From: Mycolicibacterium parafortuitum
GTDB taxonomy: Bacteria; Actinomycetota; Actinomycetes; Mycobacteriales; Mycobacteriaceae
Assembly (NCBI RefSeq): GCF_002086815.1
Contig: NZ_MVID01000036.1
Coordinates: forward strand, 1 to 64,000
Reading direction: 5' to 3'
Length of the DNA: 64,000 bases
A program made the position numbers and the translations under genes. Positions 61,936-64,000 of this stretch are shown here, piece by piece. The notes under the pieces were generated by a model. The model searched no databases, was not told the origin of the DNA, and worked only from the letters and a program-made list of their open reading frames with translations. Within the stretch, counting starts at the first letter, position 1. The number at the start of each line of letters is the position of its first letter.

Positions 61936-62811
61936 TCAGCGGGCGCCCGCCCGGGCCGCCCGTTCGCGGAACAGCCGCGCCGCCGTGCTCGCGGCTTCCC
62001 GGCGCCAGGCCCACACCAGCCTGCCGCGCAGTTCGGGCGTCAATCGCAGCGCGTGCAGACCCGGCGTGTTGCGCGCCATCGACGCCGGGAGCACCGCGAC
62101 GCCGAGACCGCGGCGGGCGAGCTCGGCAAGCTCCGCGGGACTGGTCGCCTCGAACGACACCCGGGGCCGCAATTCCGCTGCGGCGCAGGCGGTGTCGAGC
62201 CGATGACGCATCCCGGTACCCACCGGCAGCGAGATCAGCGGGTGGTCGCACAACGCCGCCAACGTCAGGGTCTTGCGCCGCGCGAGCGGGTGCCGCTGCG
62301 CGACCGCAGCCTCGAAGGTCTCCTCGGTGACCACCGCATGGTCCAGCCCGGGAGGATCCTCCCCGGCACCGATCGACACGATGGCCACGTCGAGCCGGCC
62401 GTCGTCCAGTTGGGTCAGCAGCGCGTCGGAACCGTCGGTGGTCAACGTGATCTCGACATCGGGATGGTCGACGTGGAAGTCGGCGATCAACGCCGCGATA
62501 TCGACCGGATGCAGGGTCACCGTGCCGATCGCGATCGTGCCGCGGACCACGCCGGCGACGGCGTCGACCGCGGCCCGGCCCGCCCGCACCGCACCCAGCG
62601 CCGCCCGGGCGTGCGGAAGCAATGCCGCGCCGGCCTGTGTCAGCCGGACCTCGCGCGTCCCCCGGATGAACAAGGGCTGCCCGACGCGACGTTCCAACCG
62701 CCGGATCTGGGCGCTGACCGCCGGCTGGGCGACCCGCTCGCGGTGCGCGGCCTTGGTGAAACCGCCCTCCTCCACCACCGCGACGAAGTACTCCAGCTGA
62801 CGGAACTCCAT
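61936..62811 (-). CDS. LysR-family transcriptional regulator
   Basis: A 291-residue LysR regulator. N-terminal helix-turn-helix MEFRQLEYFVAVVEEGGFTKAAHRERVAQPAVSAQIRRLERRVG is split here as MEFRQLEYFVAVVEEGG and QPAVSAQIRRLERRVG; the effector domain (about 90-290) contains GTIAIGTV and ARRGLGVAVLPASMA. The typical start is ATG 62811; ATG 62817 would add two residues. A LysR-type dyad spans both start codons. It is divergent from an alpha/beta hydrolase gene, its likely target. Confidence 0.93.
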   Translation of the reverse strand: MEFRQLEYFVAVVEEGGFTKAAHRERVAQPAVSAQIRRLERRVGQPLFIRGTREVRLTQAGAALLPHARAALGAVRAGRAAVDAVAGVVRGTIAIGTVTLHPVDIAALIADFHVDHPDVEITLTTDGSDALLTQLDDGRLDVAIVSIGAGEDPPGLDHAVVTEETFEAAVAQRHPLARRKTLTLAALCDHPLISLPVGTGMRHRLDTACAAAELRPRVSFEATSPAELAELARRGLGVAVLPASMARNTPGLHALRLTPELRGRLVWAWRREAASTAARLFRERAARAGAR

Positions 62812-62826
62812 AACCATCCATTATGG
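62808..62826. promoter_or_regulatory. LysR-type operator between lysR-like and hydrolase genes
   Basis: CCATAA-N7-TTATGG is a perfect inverted repeat containing the T-N11-A core (TAACCATCCATTA). It overlaps the regulator's own start codon, which suggests autoregulation. Confidence 0.65.
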
Positions 62827-62865
62827 GATCAGGAACAGACTTCTATTGGACTTATGCCTGATCCC
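62825..62865. promoter_or_regulatory. Second long inverted repeat in the divergent promoter
   Basis: GGGATCAGG (62825-62833) and CCTGATCCC (62857-62865) are perfect 9-base arms with 23 bases between, overlapping the LysR dyad on its left side. Half sites two turns apart could bind a second regulator or a second LysR dimer. Confidence 0.5.
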
Positions 62866-62881
62866 GACAGACGCTGAAGCC

Positions 62882-63559
62882 ATGGCGACGTTCGTTCTGA
62901 TCCCGGGAATGTGTCACGGGGCATGGTGTTTCGACGATCTGGCGGCCTCGCTGCGCGGGGCCGGCCACCACGTCCTCGCGCTGACCCTGACCGGCGTGGC
63001 CGAGCGGGCCCACCTCCTGCCGGGCGGCGTCAACCTCGACACCCACATCACCGATGTGCTGGCCGCCGTCGACCACGACGCGGCTGCCGGCGACGAGCTG
63101 GTCCTGGTCGGGCACAGCTACGGCGGCATGGTGATCGCGGGGGTCGCCGACCGCATCCCGGACCGGGTCGACGCGCTGGTGTTCCTCGACGCGGTGGTGC
63201 CCCACGACGGCGAGTCGTGCTGGGACCTGGTCAACGACGAGGAACGTCAGTGGTACCTAGAGGTCGACGCATCCGGGTTCGGGGTCCCGCCGCTGCCGTT
63301 CTTCGACCCGCGCGCGACCTCGCATCCGCTGGCGACGGTGCTGCAGCCGCTGCGGCTGCGCGCAGACCTGAACCGGTTCCGGCGCCGGGTGTTCGTCTAC
63401 GCGCGGGGCTGGCCCGGCGAATCCCCGCTGCAACGGTCCTACGACCGGGTGCGCGACGACCCGGCCTGGATCACCTACGAACTCGACGGCAAGCACAACC
63501 TGATGCGCGACTGTCCCGAGGACCTCGTCCGCATCCTGCGGGAAACCGCCGAGAGCTGA
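62882..63559 (+). CDS. Alpha/beta hydrolase (methylesterase/HNL-like)
   Basis: A 225-residue single-domain alpha/beta hydrolase resembling plant-type methylesterase/hydroxynitrile-lyase enzymes: MATFVLIPGMCHGAWCFDDL oxyanion region, nucleophile GHSYGGMVI (Ser about 81), and C-terminal ELDGKHNLMRDCPEDL with the His. The substrate is unknown. ATG 62882 is chosen; a TTG at 62846 would extend it into the operator region. Probably controlled by the divergent LysR protein. Confidence 0.9.
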   Translation: MATFVLIPGMCHGAWCFDDLAASLRGAGHHVLALTLTGVAERAHLLPGGVNLDTHITDVLAAVDHDAAAGDELVLVGHSYGGMVIAGVADRIPDRVDALVFLDAVVPHDGESCWDLVNDEERQWYLEVDASGFGVPPLPFFDPRATSHPLATVLQPLRLRADLNRFRRRVFVYARGWPGESPLQRSYDRVRDDPAWITYELDGKHNLMRDCPEDLVRILRETAES

Positions 63560-63591
63560 TCGGCGGCGGGGAGACCGGCGTCGTCGTGCGC

Positions 63592-63647
63592 CGAGAGTGC
63601 GCACAGATCGCGTTCCTCGCTGCGGCCGCGCTCTCCTCGCACTCTCG
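63592..63647. repeat. Inverted repeat in the hydrolase-DUF35 gap
   Basis: CGAGAGTGCG (63592-63601) and CGCACTCTCG (63638-63647) are perfect 10-base arms around a 36-base loop, 33 bases past the hydrolase stop. Possibly a terminator or a dispersed palindromic element; there is no T tract. Confidence 0.5.
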
Positions 63648-63689
63648 CGGGCGAGGTGCACGCCGACGACCCCCACTCGGCAGAAAAAC

Positions 63690-63703
63690 TGGAACACGTT
63701 TCA
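63690..63703. promoter_or_regulatory. KstR operator
   Basis: TGGAACACGTTTCA is a full match to the KstR consensus TnnAACnnGTTnnA, and the flanking C and G extend the dyad to 16 bases. KstR represses cholesterol-catabolism genes in mycobacteria until a sterol-derived CoA ester is present. It lies 20 bases before the -10 of the DUF35 gene. The M. tuberculosis counterparts Rv1628c-Rv1627c are in the KstR regulon. Confidence 0.85.
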
Positions 63704-63723
63704 GTATTTGGCCGCGGAGTCGG

Positions 63724-63729
63724 TACGCT
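63724..63729 (+). promoter_or_regulatory. -10 element of leaderless DUF35 gene mRNA
   Basis: TACGCT ends 7 bases before GTG 63737; no Shine-Dalgarno is visible. Confidence 0.55.
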
Positions 63730-63736
63730 GACCCGC

Positions 63737-64000
63737 GTGTCAGCTTCTGTGCAGCCCGCGATCGACGGGTGGTTTGCGACCGACGGCGGAGCCGTCAATT
63801 CAGCTACCGATGATTCGGGCGATACGCATTTGATCGGTGGGAAGTGTGTGGGGTGTGGGACATTTGTGTTCCCGCCCCGGGAAACCAATTGCCCCAACCC
63901 CGGCTGCGCCAGTGACGAGTTGGCGCTGGTCCCGCTGTCGCGGCGCGGCACCCTGTGGTCCTACACCGAGAACCGCTACGCCCCACCCCCGCCGTACCCG
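63737..64000 (+). CDS. DUF35 OB-fold/zinc-ribbon protein, 3' end beyond window
   Basis: The first 88 codons are visible; the gene runs off the window. After a short N-terminal stretch (VSASVQPAIDGWFATDGG) it shows the four-cysteine zinc ribbon GGKCVGCGTFVFPPR...NCPNPGCASDELAL, then the start of the OB fold (RGTLWSYTENRYAPPPPYP). DUF35 proteins pair with thiolase-like or hydratase partners in steroid side-chain degradation; the KstR box supports that role. The next gene is predicted to be a lipid-transfer/thiolase-like protein, as Rv1627c. Confidence 0.9.
   Translation, partial: MSASVQPAIDGWFATDGGAVNSATDDSGDTHLIGGKCVGCGTFVFPPRETNCPNPGCASDELALVPLSRRGTLWSYTENRYAPPPPYP

Overview
The window is high-GC actinobacterial chromosome and reads as a rapidly growing mycobacterium (Mycolicibacterium type). 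The gene set follows the M. tuberculosis Rv1627-Rv1689 neighbourhood in broken, partly inverted order: DUF35 gene, polA, rpsA, coaE, DUF402, uvrB, MFS, TB15.3-like Usp, MBL hydrolase, uvrA, lysX, infC-rpmI-rplT, tsnR, adenylate cyclase, pheST, argCJBDFRGH, lipase-FadD fusion, Trm112-like gene, mpg, tyrS. A second rRNA operon (rrnB) starting just downstream of tyrS is a hallmark of fast growers. Only its promoter and antitermination leader lie in the window (bases 1-275, minus strand); the 16S gene starts beyond base 1.

Layout. 0.3-6 kb (minus): tyrS, mpg, a Trm112-like gene, a small exported protein and a 992-aa hydrolase/acyl-CoA-ligase fusion. 6.2-9.3 kb (plus): an ABC-F ATPase coupled to a polytopic membrane protein. 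9.2-11 kb (minus): three overlapping genes for membrane-anchored extracytoplasmic proteins of unknown function. 11-19.4 kb (minus): the complete arginine cluster, most junctions overlapping by 4 bases, with an ArgR-type operator just before argC. 19.4-23 kb: pheST. 23-30.5 kb: bestrophin-like channel, canonical class III cyclase, MpaB-type oxygenase, acyl-CoA dehydrogenase, SDR, tsnR, rplT, rpmI and infC. infC starts at ATC behind a strong Shine-Dalgarno and has a hairpin-rich leader. 30.5-41.4 kb: DUF1844, lysX, membrane esterase, winged-helix protein, acetyltransferase, uvrA, MBL hydrolase. 41.4-46.6 kb: class I aldolase, Usp, a degenerate Pro/Ala-rich stretch, cutinase, a paired SMR efflux system, tRNA-Cys and an MFS pump with a MerR-type promoter. 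46.6-64 kb: uvrB, DUF402, exported protein, coaE-GrpB fusion, an AztD-like lipoprotein under a Zur box, rpsA, ThrE-type exporter, PrsW-type protease, hydrolase-cyclase fusion, thioesterase, polA, a LysR/hydrolase pair, and the start of a DUF35 gene behind a KstR operator.

Themes. Many genes have a TANNNT hexamer 6-8 bases before an ATG or GTG, the signature of leaderless mRNAs. In two places such a hexamer precedes a 22-26 codon reading frame whose stop overlaps the next start as GTGA. Several regulons are readable from operators: ArgR, Zur, KstR, LysR, a MerR-like promoter and a possible CRP site. cAMP recurs: two cyclases and a Usp of the cAMP-binding Rv1636 family. No CRISPR arrays, insertion sequences or prophage genes were seen.
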